Shown: positions 43,829-52,924, counted from the first letter of the stretch. The stretch: DNA of 64,000 nt from Gemmataceae bacterium (GCA_901538445.1 LR594584.1:4880412-4944411); one strand, 5' to 3'. Translations and numbers: made by a program. Notes: generated from the sequence alone by a model not told the origin.

Positions 43829-45691
43829 ATGCCAAGTTTCTGGAAGCCCCGGCTGGGGGCCGTGTACCTGGGCGACGGCACGTGTCGGTTCCGCGTGTGG
43901 GCGTCCCGGTGCGCGCGGGTGGACATCCACATCACCGGCCCGGTCGACCGGGTCGTCCCCATGCGGCCGATGGAGGCGGGGTACTTCGAGGCCGTGGTCG
44001 ACGGGGTCGAGCCGGGCACCAGGTATCTGTACCGGCTCGACGGGGGCGCGGAGCGGCCCGACCCGGCCAGCCGGTTCCAGCCGACGACGGTCCACGAGCC
44101 GTCGGCGGTCGTGGACCCGTCGTTCCCGTGGACCGACGGCCACTGGCACGGGGTGCCGCTCGACCGGTACGTCATCTACGAACTGCACGTCGGCACGTTC
44201 ACGCCCGAGGGGACGTTCGACGCGATCATCCCGCGGCTGCGCGACCTGGTCGAGCTCGGCGTCACCGCGGTCGAGTTGATGCCGGTGGCGCAGTTCGCCG
44301 GGGCCCGGGGGTGGGGGTACGACGGGGTGTACCCCTTCGCCCCGCAGAATAGCTACGGCGGCCCAACCGGGCTCAAGCGGCTGGTGGACGCGTGCCACGC
44401 GCACGGGCTCGCGGTGGTGCTGGACGTGGTGTACAACCATTTCGGCCCCGAGGGCGGGTACCTCCAGGAGTTCGGGCACTACTTCACCGACCGGTACCGC
44501 ACCCCGTGGGGCAACGCGGTCAACGTGGACGGGCCGAAGAGCGACGAGGTACGGCGGTACCTGATCGAGAACGCCCTGTACTGGGTCCACGAGTTCCACA
44601 TCGACGCCCTGCGGCTCGACGCGGTCCACGCGATCCACGACGAGACCGCGGCCCCGTTCCTGATGGAGCTGGTGAACGTGGTCGGGCGGTACGCGACCGA
44701 CCTGAACCGGTCCGTGTACCTCATCGCCGAGAGCGACCTGAACGACGTGCGGGTGCTGCGGCCGGCGGAGCTGGGCGGGCTCGGCCTCCACGCCCAGTGG
44801 GCGGACGACTTCCACCACTGCGTGTTCACCCTGCTCGCCGGCGAGGAGTCCCCGTACCACCGCGACTACAACCAGTTCGACCTCCTGGTGACCGCGTACC
44901 AACACGGGTACGCGTACACCGGGCAGTTCTGCGCGAGCCGGGAGCGGCGGCACGGGAACCAGCCGGTGAACCTGCCCGGGCGGCAGTTCGTGGTGTGCAT
45001 CCAGAACCACGACCAGATCGGGAACCGGAAGTTCGGGGAGCGGTTCGCCGCGCTCGCCGGGTTCGAGGCCCAGAAGCTGGCGGCCGCGACCGTGCTCCTG
45101 GCCCCGTACACCCCGATGCTGTTCATGGGCGAGGAGTACGGGGAGGCGGCCCCGTTCCAGTACTTCGTGGACTTCTCGGACCCGGGCCTGGTCGAGGCGG
45201 TGCGGAAGGGCCGGAAGGAAGAGTTCCAGATGACCGGCGGGGACGACCCGCCCGACCCACAGGCCGAGGAGACGTTTCGCCGGTCGAAGCTCGACTGGGG
45301 CCTCCGCGGCCGGGGGCGGCACGTGGCCGTCTTGGAGTTCTACCGTGAGCTGCTCCGGCTCCGCCGCGAGTCGCCCGCGCTCCGGTTCCCCGACAAGGAG
45401 CGGATGCGGTTGACCCCGTTCCCGGAGCGACGGGCGCTGGTGGTCGAGCGGTGGGACGGGGACGACGAGTCGCTTATCGCGATGAACTTCGCGGACCGCC
45501 CCGCCGAGGTCGCCGTCAAGGTCCGGGCCGGAACCTGGGACCGGGTCCTCGACTCGGCCGACGCCCGCTGGGGCGGCCCCGGGGCCCTCGCCCCCGAAGA
45601 GCTTGTGGCCAACGGTGAGGCGCGGCTCGTCCTCGCCCCCCACTCGGTCGCCGTTTACGCGCTCCGCGTGGACCCCCTCACCAACCGGTAG
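43829..45691 (+). CDS. treZ: Malto-oligosyltrehalose trehalohydrolase
   Basis: A 620-residue GH13 enzyme that releases trehalose from maltooligosyl-trehalose. The N-terminal beta module (LGAVYLGDGTCRFRVWASRC) is followed by the barrel with GVTAVELMPVAQFAGARGWG, the nucleophile in IDALRLDAVHAIHDE, the acid in YLIAESDLNDVRV and the transition-state aspartate in IQNHDQIGNRKFGER. The MGEEYGE segment is typical of TreZ. AGGAGGGC precedes ATG 43829. The partner synthase TreY is not in this window. With glgC and the debranching enzyme it points to glycogen-to-trehalose conversion, a classic desiccation or osmotic response. Confidence 0.93.
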   Translation: MPSFWKPRLGAVYLGDGTCRFRVWASRCARVDIHITGPVDRVVPMRPMEAGYFEAVVDGVEPGTRYLYRLDGGAERPDPASRFQPTTVHEPSAVVDPSFPWTDGHWHGVPLDRYVIYELHVGTFTPEGTFDAIIPRLRDLVELGVTAVELMPVAQFAGARGWGYDGVYPFAPQNSYGGPTGLKRLVDACHAHGLAVVLDVVYNHFGPEGGYLQEFGHYFTDRYRTPWGNAVNVDGPKSDEVRRYLIENALYWVHEFHIDALRLDAVHAIHDETAAPFLMELVNVVGRYATDLNRSVYLIAESDLNDVRVLRPAELGGLGLHAQWADDFHHCVFTLLAGEESPYHRDYNQFDLLVTAYQHGYAYTGQFCASRERRHGNQPVNLPGRQFVVCIQNHDQIGNRKFGERFAALAGFEAQKLAAATVLLAPYTPMLFMGEEYGEAAPFQYFVDFSDPGLVEAVRKGRKEEFQMTGGDDPPDPQAEETFRRSKLDWGLRGRGRHVAVLEFYRELLRLRRESPALRFPDKERMRLTPFPERRALVVERWDGDDESLIAMNFADRPAEVAVKVRAGTWDRVLDSADARWGGPGALAPEELVANGEARLVLAPHSVAVYALRVDPLTNR

Positions 45692-45873
45692 AGGACCGAT
45701 CGGTGCGGCCCTGGCCCCCGGGCCGGTGATAGCCCGCGGCGGCGCGCGGAAAATTGTTGGGATCGGGCCGCGCGCCGGTCTACGAATGCGGTGGTGAGGC
45801 ACGCGGTACGAACGCGGCCCACGCCGCCGGTGGTGACCGGCGGGCCCGACCATTCGCAACCGGAGACGCCGTG

Positions 45874-46359
45874 ATGTTGAAGACCCTGTGCGCCGCTCTC
45901 GTCCTGTTCGGGGCCACGACCCTGGCCGCCCGTGCGGAAGACGCCCCGAAGAAGGACATCGTCGAAGTGGCCGTCGAGGCCGGGAAGTTCAAGACTCTCG
46001 CCGCCGCGCTGAAGGCCGCCGGGCTCGTCGATACGCTCAAGGGCGAGGGGCCGTTCACCGTGTTCGCCCCGACCGACGAGGCGTTCGCCAAGCTCCCGGC
46101 CGGCACCGTCGAGTCGCTCCTCAAGCCCGAGAACAAGGAGAAACTCGTCGCCGTGCTGACGTACCACGTCGTCCCGGGCAAGGTGATGGCCGCCGACGTG
46201 GTCAAACTGACCGAGGCCAAGACGGTCCAGGGGGGGAAGGTGACCATCGCCGCCAAGGACGGCAAGGTCAAGGTGGACGGCGCGAACGTCGTCACCACCG
46301 ACATCAAGGCGAAGAACGGCGTCATCCACGTCATCGACGCGGTGATCCTGCCGAAGTGA
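45874..46359 (+). CDS. Secreted fasciclin-domain protein
   Basis: A 161-residue exported protein with a signal peptide ([21 protein letters not shown]) and one complete FAS1 domain: [20 protein letters not shown], then [36 protein letters not shown] and the end [16 protein letters not shown]1 domains usually mediate adhesion or surface binding. ATG 45874 has GGAG about ten bases upstream; GTG 45871 is a minor alternative. It sits inside the sigma-54 island but I could not find a clean -24/-12 site for it. Confidence 0.88.
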   Translation: MLKTLCAALVLFGATTLAARAEDAPKKDIVEVAVEAGKFKTLAAALKAAGLVDTLKGEGPFTVFAPTDEAFAKLPAGTVESLLKPENKEKLVAVLTYHVVPGKVMAADVVKLTEAKTVQGGKVTIAAKDGKVKVDGANVVTTDIKAKNGVIHVIDAVILPK

Positions 46360-46384
46360 CCCGGCCCCCGCGGGAGCGGTGCCC

Positions 46385-46402
46385 GCCGGCCCCTGGGCCG
46401 GC
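46385..46402. terminator. GC hairpin downstream of the fasciclin gene
   Basis: GCCGGCCC-CT-GGGCCGGC, an eight-base perfect stem starting 26 bases after the stop. It directly abuts the -24 box of the next promoter, so it could also influence that promoter. Confidence 0.5.
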
Positions 46403-46417
46403 GGCACAGTTCCTGCA
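46402..46417 (+). promoter_or_regulatory. Sigma-54-type promoter before the broken anti-sigma gene
   Basis: Reads CGGCACAGTTCCTGCA. GG (46403-46404) and GC (46415-46416) are ten apart. Together with the following ~35 bases it is a near copy of the promoter and leader at 49834. Confidence 0.65.
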
Positions 46418-46476
46418 CCCGGGGTGAGAGCGTCGCTCGGGCCGCGGCCCAGCACCCGCCCCTCCCCCGCCCGGCC

Positions 46477-46999
46477 CGTTGGTCCCGCCGGGGCCACCCA
46501 CTTGCACTCGCGGCTCTCGCCGCATCGCTCCTGGTCGCCGGCATTTGGTGGGCCGTGCGGCCCGGCCGCCCCGTGGGGCCCCCGCCACCGACGGAGCAGC
46601 GGGCCGCGTTGCTCGCACGGGTCGGGCAACCGTGTGCCGACGTGGTCCGCGTGGAGTGGACCGCGACGGCCGATCCGGCCGCCCGCGGGGCCAGCGGCAA
46701 GGTGGTCTGGAGGGGACCGCCCAGGAGGGGTACCTGCTGTTTCGCGGCCTCGCGCCGAACACCCCGGGTCGCGAGCAGTACCAGTTGTGGGTGCTCGACG
46801 AGGCCCGCGACGACCGGTATCCGGTGGACGGCGTGTTCGACGTGCCCCTGGGCGGCGGCGACGTGGTCGTGCCCGTCCGGGTCAAGCTCGGGGTGACGCG
46901 GCCCAAGCTGTTCGCCGTGACCGTCGAGCCCCCGGGATCGTCGTCTCGAACCGGGAGCGAGTCCCCCTCGCCGCGAAGGGCCCCCCCGGAGCCGGGTAG
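46477..46999 (+). pseudogene. Frameshifted RskA-type anti-sigma factor remnant
   Basis: Three reading frames must be joined. Frame 1 (46477 to about 46708) gives RWSRRGHPLALAALAASLLV, a membrane helix, through DPAARGASGKVVW. A lost base then shifts to EGTAQEGYLLFRGLAPNTPG, REQYQLWVLDEARDDRYPVD and VVVPVRVKLGVTRPKLFAVT, the hallmark of the RskA C-terminal domain of planctomycete ECF anti-sigma factors. A second lost base near 46944 gives GIVVSNRERVPLAAKGPPGA and TAG at 46997. No start codon or zinc-binding N-terminus is present. Both lesions are in G or C runs, so sequencing error must be excluded. Confidence 0.75.
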
Positions 47000-47170
47000 A
47001 TCCGCCCGGCACCGCGAGATCCACCGGGAGGTTCTCGGTCGAATTCGGTCCAGCTCCCGCTCGTCTATTTCCCAGCCCCCCTACCCGGGCCTGACCGTGT
47101 GTTCGGCTGCCAGTGCGGCCCGGCGTACCTCCGCGCCGGGAGCACCCCAAGGAACACAGGAGGCACAATC

Positions 47171-49798
47171 GTGTACGCTGCCCTCGCACTCACATGTCTG
47201 CTCACCGGACTCCCCCAACCCCAACTCCCGACCGAGCCCCCGCCGCTCCCAAAGGATAAGCGCGCGCCGGTCGAGGACCCCAACCAGAAGGACCGCGAGC
47301 GGGTGGACGGTGCCGGCCGCCCGTTCGACGACTGGTCCCTGGGCCGGGTCGGCGACGGCTCACGGCTGGCCGTAACCGGCCAGTTGATGCGGGCCGCGGG
47401 CACCGTGCTCAACGTCAAGGGGAGCCCGCGGAGCCTCGCCCTGGCCCGGTCCGACAGGTACCTCGTCGCCAAGAGCAGCGCCGCGGTCGCGGTCGTCGAT
47501 GCCGCCACATTCAAACTCGTCACCGAGCTCCCGTTCCCGGACAAGGACGGGGGCTCGATGAGCGGGCTTGCCGTGTCCGCGGCCGGGACCACGGTGTACT
47601 ACACCGGGCGGCACTCGACCCTGTACTCGGCCGCCGTGGGCGAGGACGGGCGGCTCACCCCGGGGCCGGCGATCACGCTGGCGACCGGCACCCGGCCGGT
47701 GTACCCGCTCGGCGTCGCGGTGTTCGGCGGCGACAAGTTCGCGGCCGTCGCCCTGTCGATCGACAACCAGGTCGCGATCGTGGACCTCGCCGCCGGGAAG
47801 GTGACCGCGCGGATCGATGTCGGGGTGTGCCCGTACGGCGTGGCGGTCACTCCGGACCAGAAGACAGCGTTCGTGAGCAACTTCGGCGGGCCGCGGGCGA
47901 AGCCAGGCGACCGCACCGAGAAGTCCGCCGGGACCGAGGTGGCCGTGGACGAGCGGTCGGTCGCGCTCCGGGGCAGCGTCTCCGTCATCGACCTCGCGAC
48001 GAGCACCGTGGTCGCCACCATCGACACCCGCATCCACCCCGAGGCGCTCGCGGTGTCCCCGGACGGGAAGACCGTGTACGTCGTGGACGCGAGCGGCGAC
48101 GGCGTGACGGTGATCGACGCCGCCCAGCGCAAAGTGGTCGGCACGCTCGGAACCCGGCCTCGGGCCGACCTCCCCTACGGGAGCCTGAGTTCCGGGATCG
48201 CCGTGGGCCGCGACGGGGCCACCGTGTACGTCGCCAACGCGGGCAACAACGCGGTCGCCCTCATCGACCCGCGGCGGGGCGAGGCACCGTTCGCCATGAT
48301 CCCGGCCGGCGGGTTCCCGGCCGCGGTGTGCGTCGGCGAGAGGGCCGTGTTCATCGGCAACGCCGAGGGGTACGGCGGCGACCTCCAGCGCGTCCCCCTC
48401 ACGGCCGACCCGGCCGAGTTGAAGAAGTTGACGGAGACGGCCGAGCACGGGTATCACCTGCCGGACATCATGCGGGCCGTCGAGCGGCAGCGCACGGGCG
48501 TCAAGCCGGTGCCCGTGCCGCGGAACCCCGGCGAACCGTCCACGCTACGGCACGTCGTGTACGTCATCAAGGAGAACAAGAAGTTCGACCAGGTGCTGGG
48601 CGACATCGGCAAGGGCCGGTGCGAGCCGAAGTTCTGCGAGTTCCCCCGGGCCGTGACCCCGAACACCCACGCGCTCGCGGACCAGTTCGTGGTGCTCGAC
48701 AACTACTACTGCTGCAGCGGGAACTCCGCGAACGGGCACCAGTGGGCCGTTCAGGGGCTCGTGACCCCGTACCGGGTGAAGGGCGAGGCCCCGCGGGTCG
48801 CCTACGACTTCGGGGCCGACGCGCTGACCTACGCCGGGTGCGGGTTCATCTGGGACCACGCGATCCGGGCCGGGGTCTCGTTCCGCAACTTCGGTGAGAT
48901 GGACTACCCGCGACTGACCAAGGGCAAGACGTGGAAGGACTTCTACCAGGCGTGGAAGGCGAGGGACGGGTCGGCCCAGTTCGAGTGCCACTACCAGCTC
49001 GACGTGCTGCGGAAGTACAGCGACCCGCGCTACCCCGGGTGGCAGATGTCGATCCCGGACCAGGTCCGGGCCGACGTGTTCCTCACCGCCCTGGCCGAGT
49101 TCGAGAAGGCCGGGCAGATGCCTGGGCTGACGATCGTCTACCTGCCCAACGACCACACGGAGGGGCCCAAGAAGGACCACCCGACCCCGCGGGCGTACGT
49201 CGCCGACAACGACCTCGCCACGGGCCGCATCGTTGAGGCGCTGTCGAAGACCAAGTTCTGGAAGGACATGGTGGTGTTCGTGAACGAGGACGACCCGCAG
49301 ACCGGGGCCGACCACGTCTCCGGGTACCGCTCGTTGTGCCTGGTCGCGAGCCCGTACGCGAGGCGCGGGGCCCTGGTCAGCCGGTTCTACAACCAGGCGT
49401 CGGTCCTGCACACCATCTGCAACATCCTCGGGGTGCCCCCGATGAACCAGACGGTCGCGGCCGCCCCGCTCATGGACGAGTGCTTCACGCCCACGCCCGA
49501 CCCCAGGCCGTTCGCCTGCCTCCCGGCGGGCGTCCCGCTCGACGAGATGAACCCCGACCCGAAGGATCCGAAGGCCAAGTCGATCCGCGACTTGATGCCC
49601 CAGTTCCGTGCGATGGACTTCTCGCGCCCCGACCGGCTCACCCCGGCGCAGCAGGACGTGTTCAGCCGGTACGTGTGGTCGATGCTCCGGTCGGACGCAC
49701 CGTTCCCCGCCGAGTACGCTGGCCCGCACGGGAAGGGGCTGAAGGCGCTCGGGCTGTCGCTCGAATCGATCGGGGCCGAGCCGGACGACGACGACTGA
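47171..49798 (+). CDS. YncE-type beta-propeller fused to a phosphoesterase, secreted
   Basis: An 875-residue exported protein. A signal peptide (start VYAALALTCLLTGLPQ) leads into a seven-bladed YVTN/YncE-type propeller (about 60-430; repeats such as LAVSPDGKTVYVVDASGDGV and IAVGRDGATVYVANAGNNAV). The second half is a type-IV phosphoesterase/alkaline phosphatase-fold domain: HVVYVIKENKKFDQVLGDIG, NYYCCSGNSANGHQWAVQGL and VVFVNEDDPQTGADHVSGYR. It may act on lipids or extracellular phosphoesters. The start is GTG 47171 with AGGAGGCACAATC upstream. No sigma-54-type site was found just upstream. Confidence 0.85.
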   Translation: MYAALALTCLLTGLPQPQLPTEPPPLPKDKRAPVEDPNQKDRERVDGAGRPFDDWSLGRVGDGSRLAVTGQLMRAAGTVLNVKGSPRSLALARSDRYLVAKSSAAVAVVDAATFKLVTELPFPDKDGGSMSGLAVSAAGTTVYYTGRHSTLYSAAVGEDGRLTPGPAITLATGTRPVYPLGVAVFGGDKFAAVALSIDNQVAIVDLAAGKVTARIDVGVCPYGVAVTPDQKTAFVSNFGGPRAKPGDRTEKSAGTEVAVDERSVALRGSVSVIDLATSTVVATIDTRIHPEALAVSPDGKTVYVVDASGDGVTVIDAAQRKVVGTLGTRPRADLPYGSLSSGIAVGRDGATVYVANAGNNAVALIDPRRGEAPFAMIPAGGFPAAVCVGERAVFIGNAEGYGGDLQRVPLTADPAELKKLTETAEHGYHLPDIMRAVERQRTGVKPVPVPRNPGEPSTLRHVVYVIKENKKFDQVLGDIGKGRCEPKFCEFPRAVTPNTHALADQFVVLDNYYCCSGNSANGHQWAVQGLVTPYRVKGEAPRVAYDFGADALTYAGCGFIWDHAIRAGVSFRNFGEMDYPRLTKGKTWKDFYQAWKARDGSAQFECHYQLDVLRKYSDPRYPGWQMSIPDQVRADVFLTALAEFEKAGQMPGLTIVYLPNDHTEGPKKDHPTPRAYVADNDLATGRIVEALSKTKFWKDMVVFVNEDDPQTGADHVSGYRSLCLVASPYARRGALVSRFYNQASVLHTICNILGVPPMNQTVAAAPLMDECFTPTPDPRPFACLPAGVPLDEMNPDPKDPKAKSIRDLMPQFRAMDFSRPDRLTPAQQDVFSRYVWSMLRSDAPFPAEYAGPHGKGLKALGLSLESIGAEPDDDD

Positions 49799-49833
49799 CC
49801 GCGTGCCCACGGCACCGATCGTCCGCGGGGCAC

Positions 49834-49849
49834 CGGCACGGTTCCTGCA
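49834..49849 (+). promoter_or_regulatory. Sigma-54-type promoter for short-chain dehydrogenase 1
   Basis: Reads CGGCACGGTTCCTGCA. GG (49835-49836) and GC (49847-49848) are ten apart. ATG 49932 lies 83 bases beyond the GC. The leader after it is shared with the promoter at 46402. Confidence 0.72.
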
Positions 49850-49931
49850 CCCGTGGTGAGAGCGTCGTCCGGGCCGCGGCCCGGGCGGCACCCGCGCACG
49901 TCGCGTCGCCCGCCACCACCCGGGAGTCCCC

Positions 49932-50975
49932 ATGAACCGCGCCCTTCTGGCCGCCGCTGTCGGCGTCGGCGGCTACCTCGCGTACCGGGTGCTCCGCCCG
50001 CGCTACGACTTCCGCAACAAGCACGTCCTCATCACCGGAGGGTCGCGGGGGCTCGGGCTCGTGATCGCCCGGCAACTCGCCGCCCGCGGGGCGCGGCTCT
50101 CGATCTGTAGCCGCGACGGGAGCGAACTCGTTCGCGCCGTGGGCGACCTGACCCGCCGCGGGGCGAACGTTGTCGCCGTCGAGTGCGACGTGACCGACCG
50201 CGACCGCGTGCGGGAGATGATCGCCATCGCACGGCAGAAGAACGGGCCGATCGACGTGCTCGTCAACAACGCCGGCATGATCCGCGTCGGGCCGGTCGAG
50301 GAGATGCGGGAGGAGGACTTCGAGGCGTCGCTGCGAACGCACTTCTGGGCCGCGCTGTACACGACGCTGGAGGTCGTGCCGGACATGAAGGCCCGCGGGG
50401 CCGGCCGCATCGTCAACGTCGCGTCCATCGGCGGGAAGATCGCGGTGCCGCACCTGCTCCCGTACACCGCCGGCAAGTTCGCGCTCGTCGGCCTGTCGCA
50501 CGGGATGCGCGTCGAGTTGGCCCGCTACGGGATCGTCGTGACGACCGTGTGCCCGGGGCTGATGCGGACCGGGAGCCACCTGAACGCCGAGTTCAAGGGG
50601 CAGCACGAGAAGGAGTACGCCTGGTTCTCGCTCGGGAACGCCACGCCCGGGTTCTCGATGAGCGCCGAGACCGCCGCGGCGAAGGTCCTCGACGCCTGTG
50701 CGGTCGGCGACGCGGAGGCAGTTCTGGGCCTGCCGGCGAAGTTGGGCGTCGCCGCGATGGCCGCGTGCCCGAACCTCACGGACTCGCTGCTCGCGCTCGC
50801 CGACCGGTGGGTGCTCCCGGAGCGCGGCGGCATCGGAACGGGCGTTGCGAAGGGGCACGAGAGCCGCGGCGCGCTGCCGCCCGTGGTGACGACCTTCACC
50901 GATCGGGCCGCGGCGCGGAACAACGAGCTTCACGCGGCCGATGTGCCCCCGCCGCTCCCGACCGGAGCGAGGTGA
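49932..50975 (+). CDS. Short-chain dehydrogenase/reductase 1, membrane-anchored
   Basis: A 347-residue SDR. A short N-terminal hydrophobic segment (RALLAAAVGVGGYLAYRVL) may anchor it. The cofactor motif HVLITGGSRGLGLVIARQLA, NNAG at VLVNNAGMIRVG, the active-site serine in IVNVASIGGKIAV and YTAGK (Tyr-x-x-x-Lys) are all intact. The C-terminal ~80 residues (LADRWVLPERGGIGTG) extend beyond the usual 250-residue domain. The substrate is unknown. It converges on SDR2, with a strong terminator hairpin between. Confidence 0.85.
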   Translation: MNRALLAAAVGVGGYLAYRVLRPRYDFRNKHVLITGGSRGLGLVIARQLAARGARLSICSRDGSELVRAVGDLTRRGANVVAVECDVTDRDRVREMIAIARQKNGPIDVLVNNAGMIRVGPVEEMREEDFEASLRTHFWAALYTTLEVVPDMKARGAGRIVNVASIGGKIAVPHLLPYTAGKFALVGLSHGMRVELARYGIVVTTVCPGLMRTGSHLNAEFKGQHEKEYAWFSLGNATPGFSMSAETAAAKVLDACAVGDAEAVLGLPAKLGVAAMAACPNLTDSLLALADRWVLPERGGIGTGVAKGHESRGALPPVVTTFTDRAAARNNELHAADVPPPLPTGAR

Positions 50976-50993
50976 GGCCGCTGCGCCCTGAAA

Positions 50994-51022
50994 GGCACGC
51001 GGGGGCGTGACCCCCGCGTGCC
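50994..51022. terminator. Bidirectional terminator between the two SDR genes
   Basis: A perfect 12-bp stem, GGCACGCGGGGG-CGTGA-CCCCCGCGTGCC, flanked by AAA on the left and TTT on the right, so it can work on both strands for the two convergent genes. Confidence 0.8.
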
Positions 51023-51049
51023 CTTTGTCCCTCCGCTCGCGGACCGAAC

Positions 51050-51925
51050 TTACCCCGCCCGGACCTCGCCGCCGAGGAGGGTCAGGATCTCGCCGTTGAT
51101 GTAACTGCTGTCCGCTTCCGACGCGAAGAACACGAACGCCGGGGCCACCTCTTCGGGCTGGCCGGGCCGCTTCAGCGGCGTCTTCGCCCCGTGCTCGGCG
51201 ACCTTGTCGGCCGGCTTCGACACCGGCTGCAGCGGGGTCCAGATCGGCCCCGGCGAGACGCAGTTCACCCGGATCCCGCGGTCGATCAGGTTCTGCGCCA
51301 GCGACTTCGTGAACGCGTGGATCGCGCCCTTCGTCGCCGCGTAGTCGATGAGCGTCTTGTTCCCTTCGAGCCCGGTGATCGACCCGCAGTTCACGATCGC
51401 GCCGCCCTTCGGCAGGTACGCGACCGCCGCCTTCGCCATGTAGAAGTACCCGTAGATGTTCGTGCGGAACGTCGTGTCGAACTGCTCGTCGGTGATGTCC
51501 TCCAGCTTCTCCTGCGTCTCCTGGAACGCGGCGTTGTTGACCAGCACGTCGAGCCGGCCGTACTCGGCGACCGTCTTCTCGACCGCGTCGCGGCAGAACT
51601 TCGGGTCCTTCACGTCGCCGGGCAGGAGCAGGCACTTGTGGCCCTCGGCCTCGACCGCGGCCCTCGTGTCCTCGGCGTCGGACTGCTCCGCGGGCAGGTA
51701 GACGATGGCCACGTCGGCCCCCTCGCGGGCGTACAGGACCGCGACGGACTTGCCGATCCCGGAGTCGCCGCCGGTGATCAGTGCCGCCTTTCCCTTGAGC
51801 TTGTCGGCCCCCTTGTACAGCGGGGCCAGGAACCGCGGCACCGGGTCCATTGCGGAGTCGAGGCCCGGCTTCGGTTGGGTCTGCGGGGCCATCGGCCCCT
51901 TGGGTTGCTTCTGCGTGGCACTCAC
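51050..51925 (-). CDS. Short-chain dehydrogenase/reductase 2, general-stress YdaD/YghA type
   Basis: A 291-residue SDR with the ~40-residue N-terminal extension (LAPLYKGADKLKGKAALITG) and the GGDSGIGKSVAVLYAREGAD motif that define the YdaD/YhdF/YghA group, several of which belong to general stress regulons in other bacteria. The catalytic IVNCGSITGLEGN serine and YAATKGAIHAFTKSLAQNL Tyr/Lys are intact. The start is GTG 51925, overlapping the DUF421 stop by four bases, so it is translated from the same sigma-54-type transcript. Confidence 0.88.
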   Translation of the reverse strand: MSATQKQPKGPMAPQTQPKPGLDSAMDPVPRFLAPLYKGADKLKGKAALITGGDSGIGKSVAVLYAREGADVAIVYLPAEQSDAEDTRAAVEAEGHKCLLLPGDVKDPKFCRDAVEKTVAEYGRLDVLVNNAAFQETQEKLEDITDEQFDTTFRTNIYGYFYMAKAAVAYLPKGGAIVNCGSITGLEGNKTLIDYAATKGAIHAFTKSLAQNLIDRGIRVNCVSPGPIWTPLQPVSKPADKVAEHGAKTPLKRPGQPEEVAPAFVFFASEADSSYINGEILTLLGGEVRAG

Positions 51926-52686
51926 GGTGCGGACTCCTGGGCGGGGTGCTCGGTGTCGGGTGGAGGTGTCCGAACGGCTCGGACCCCGTGCTGAGCAAGC
52001 AGCTTCCGCGCCGCCCGCGCCGCGGCCCGGTGCTCGTTGGCCCGCTCTTCGTGCCAGGCCACCGCCCCCTGCACCCGGGCCGCGGCCTCGACGAACGCCT
52101 TCACCGCCGCGTCGAACTCGGTGCCGGCCGGTACCTCCGCGGCGCGGGCGGCCTTCGACGCGCGCAGGGGTGCCGGGGGCGGGCCGGGGGCATCCTGCTC
52201 GACGACGCTGACGTTCCCGTCCGGCTCCAGGGTCGCGAGCTTCACCCGCGACAGGTCGTCCACCCCGCCCGCCCGGACCTGGGCCATCAGTTCGTCATCG
52301 GTGATCCCCTCGCGGTCGAGGTGCTCGCGGAGCGGTCGGCCGTCCCGAACGAGGGCGACCGGCGCGGGCTCGAGGAGCCGCTGGAGCCACGCCCACCGGT
52401 GCCCGAGGCGGTCGAGCGCGTAGCTCCAGAACAGGAGCGCGAGTACCGCGGCCAGCCCGTTCGGGACCGACTTGGCCTCAGCGGAAAGGGACGCCGAGAC
52501 GCACTCGGAGAGTAACACCACCAGCATGATGTCGGGCAGGCCGATGGACCCGGTCTGCCGGCGGAGGACGACGCGGAACAGCGCGATGAGGGACAGGTAC
52601 ACGACCGAGCCGCGGACGAACGACCCCAGGAGCGGAGCGTCTGGGACGAAAATGGCGGCCCACTCCGGCAGGTCGAACGCGCCCAT
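51922..52686 (-). CDS. DUF421 (YetF-like) membrane protein
   Basis: A 254-residue protein. Three N-terminal helices (SVVYLSLIALFRVVLRRQTG; LPDIMLVVLLSECVSASLSA; LAAVLALLFWSYALDRLGHR) are followed by the DUF421 soluble domain, with VALVRDGRPLREHLDREGIT and ELMAQVRAGGVDDLSRVKLA. This YetF family is typical of spore and stress genes in other phyla. A long C-terminal extension (about 180-254), Ala/Glu-rich, is less usual. GGAGGGCAA precedes ATG 52686. The next gene overlaps its stop. Confidence 0.85.
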   Translation of the reverse strand: MGAFDLPEWAAIFVPDAPLLGSFVRGSVVYLSLIALFRVVLRRQTGSIGLPDIMLVVLLSECVSASLSAEAKSVPNGLAAVLALLFWSYALDRLGHRWAWLQRLLEPAPVALVRDGRPLREHLDREGITDDELMAQVRAGGVDDLSRVKLATLEPDGNVSVVEQDAPGPPPAPLRASKAARAAEVPAGTEFDAAVKAFVEAAARVQGAVAWHEERANEHRAAARAARKLLAQHGVRAVRTPPPDTEHPAQESAP

Positions 52687-52770
52687 TTGCCCTCCGGTCC
52701 CGGTCGCCACCGGCCCCCGGAAACTGTGTTTGCGGGAAGCACCGCGCGCAGCGGCACCAGTGAGGGTTCA

Positions 52771-52786
52771 TGCAACCGCTGTGCCG
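52771..52786 (-). promoter_or_regulatory. Sigma-54-type promoter for DUF421-SDR2
   Basis: On the minus strand the site reads CGGCACAGCGGTTGCA, an exact match to CGGCAC-N5-TTGC and only one letter pair away from the SRPBCC promoter. GC is at 52773-52772, 86 bases before ATG 52686. Confidence 0.78.
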
Positions 52787-52842
52787 GCTCTCGCCGCGGT
52801 CGGCCCGGGAAAATCGCCGTGTTCGCCCGCCGGTCCCCGAAT

Positions 52843-52858
52843 CGGCACCGCAATCGCG
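52843..52858 (+). promoter_or_regulatory. Sigma-54-type promoter for the HAD gene
   Basis: Reads CGGCACCGCAATCGCG. The -24 half is perfect; the -12 half is TCGC in place of TTGC, so it is one of the weaker sites. GC (52856-52857) is 67 bases before ATG 52925. It is divergent from the site at 52771, 57 bases away. Confidence 0.62.
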
Positions 52859-52924
52859 TGGTGTCCCGTGCCCCACTCGGGGCCGCCACCCGCACCCCGC
52901 CCGACCAACTCAAGGCGCGACACC

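Noticed and set aside
45692..45707. A GG-N10-GC match before the fasciclin gene (GG 45693-45694, GC 45705-45706)
   Set aside because: Only the invariant dinucleotides match; both flanking boxes (AGGACC and GTGC) are poor, and in DNA this GC-rich such matches are frequent by chance.
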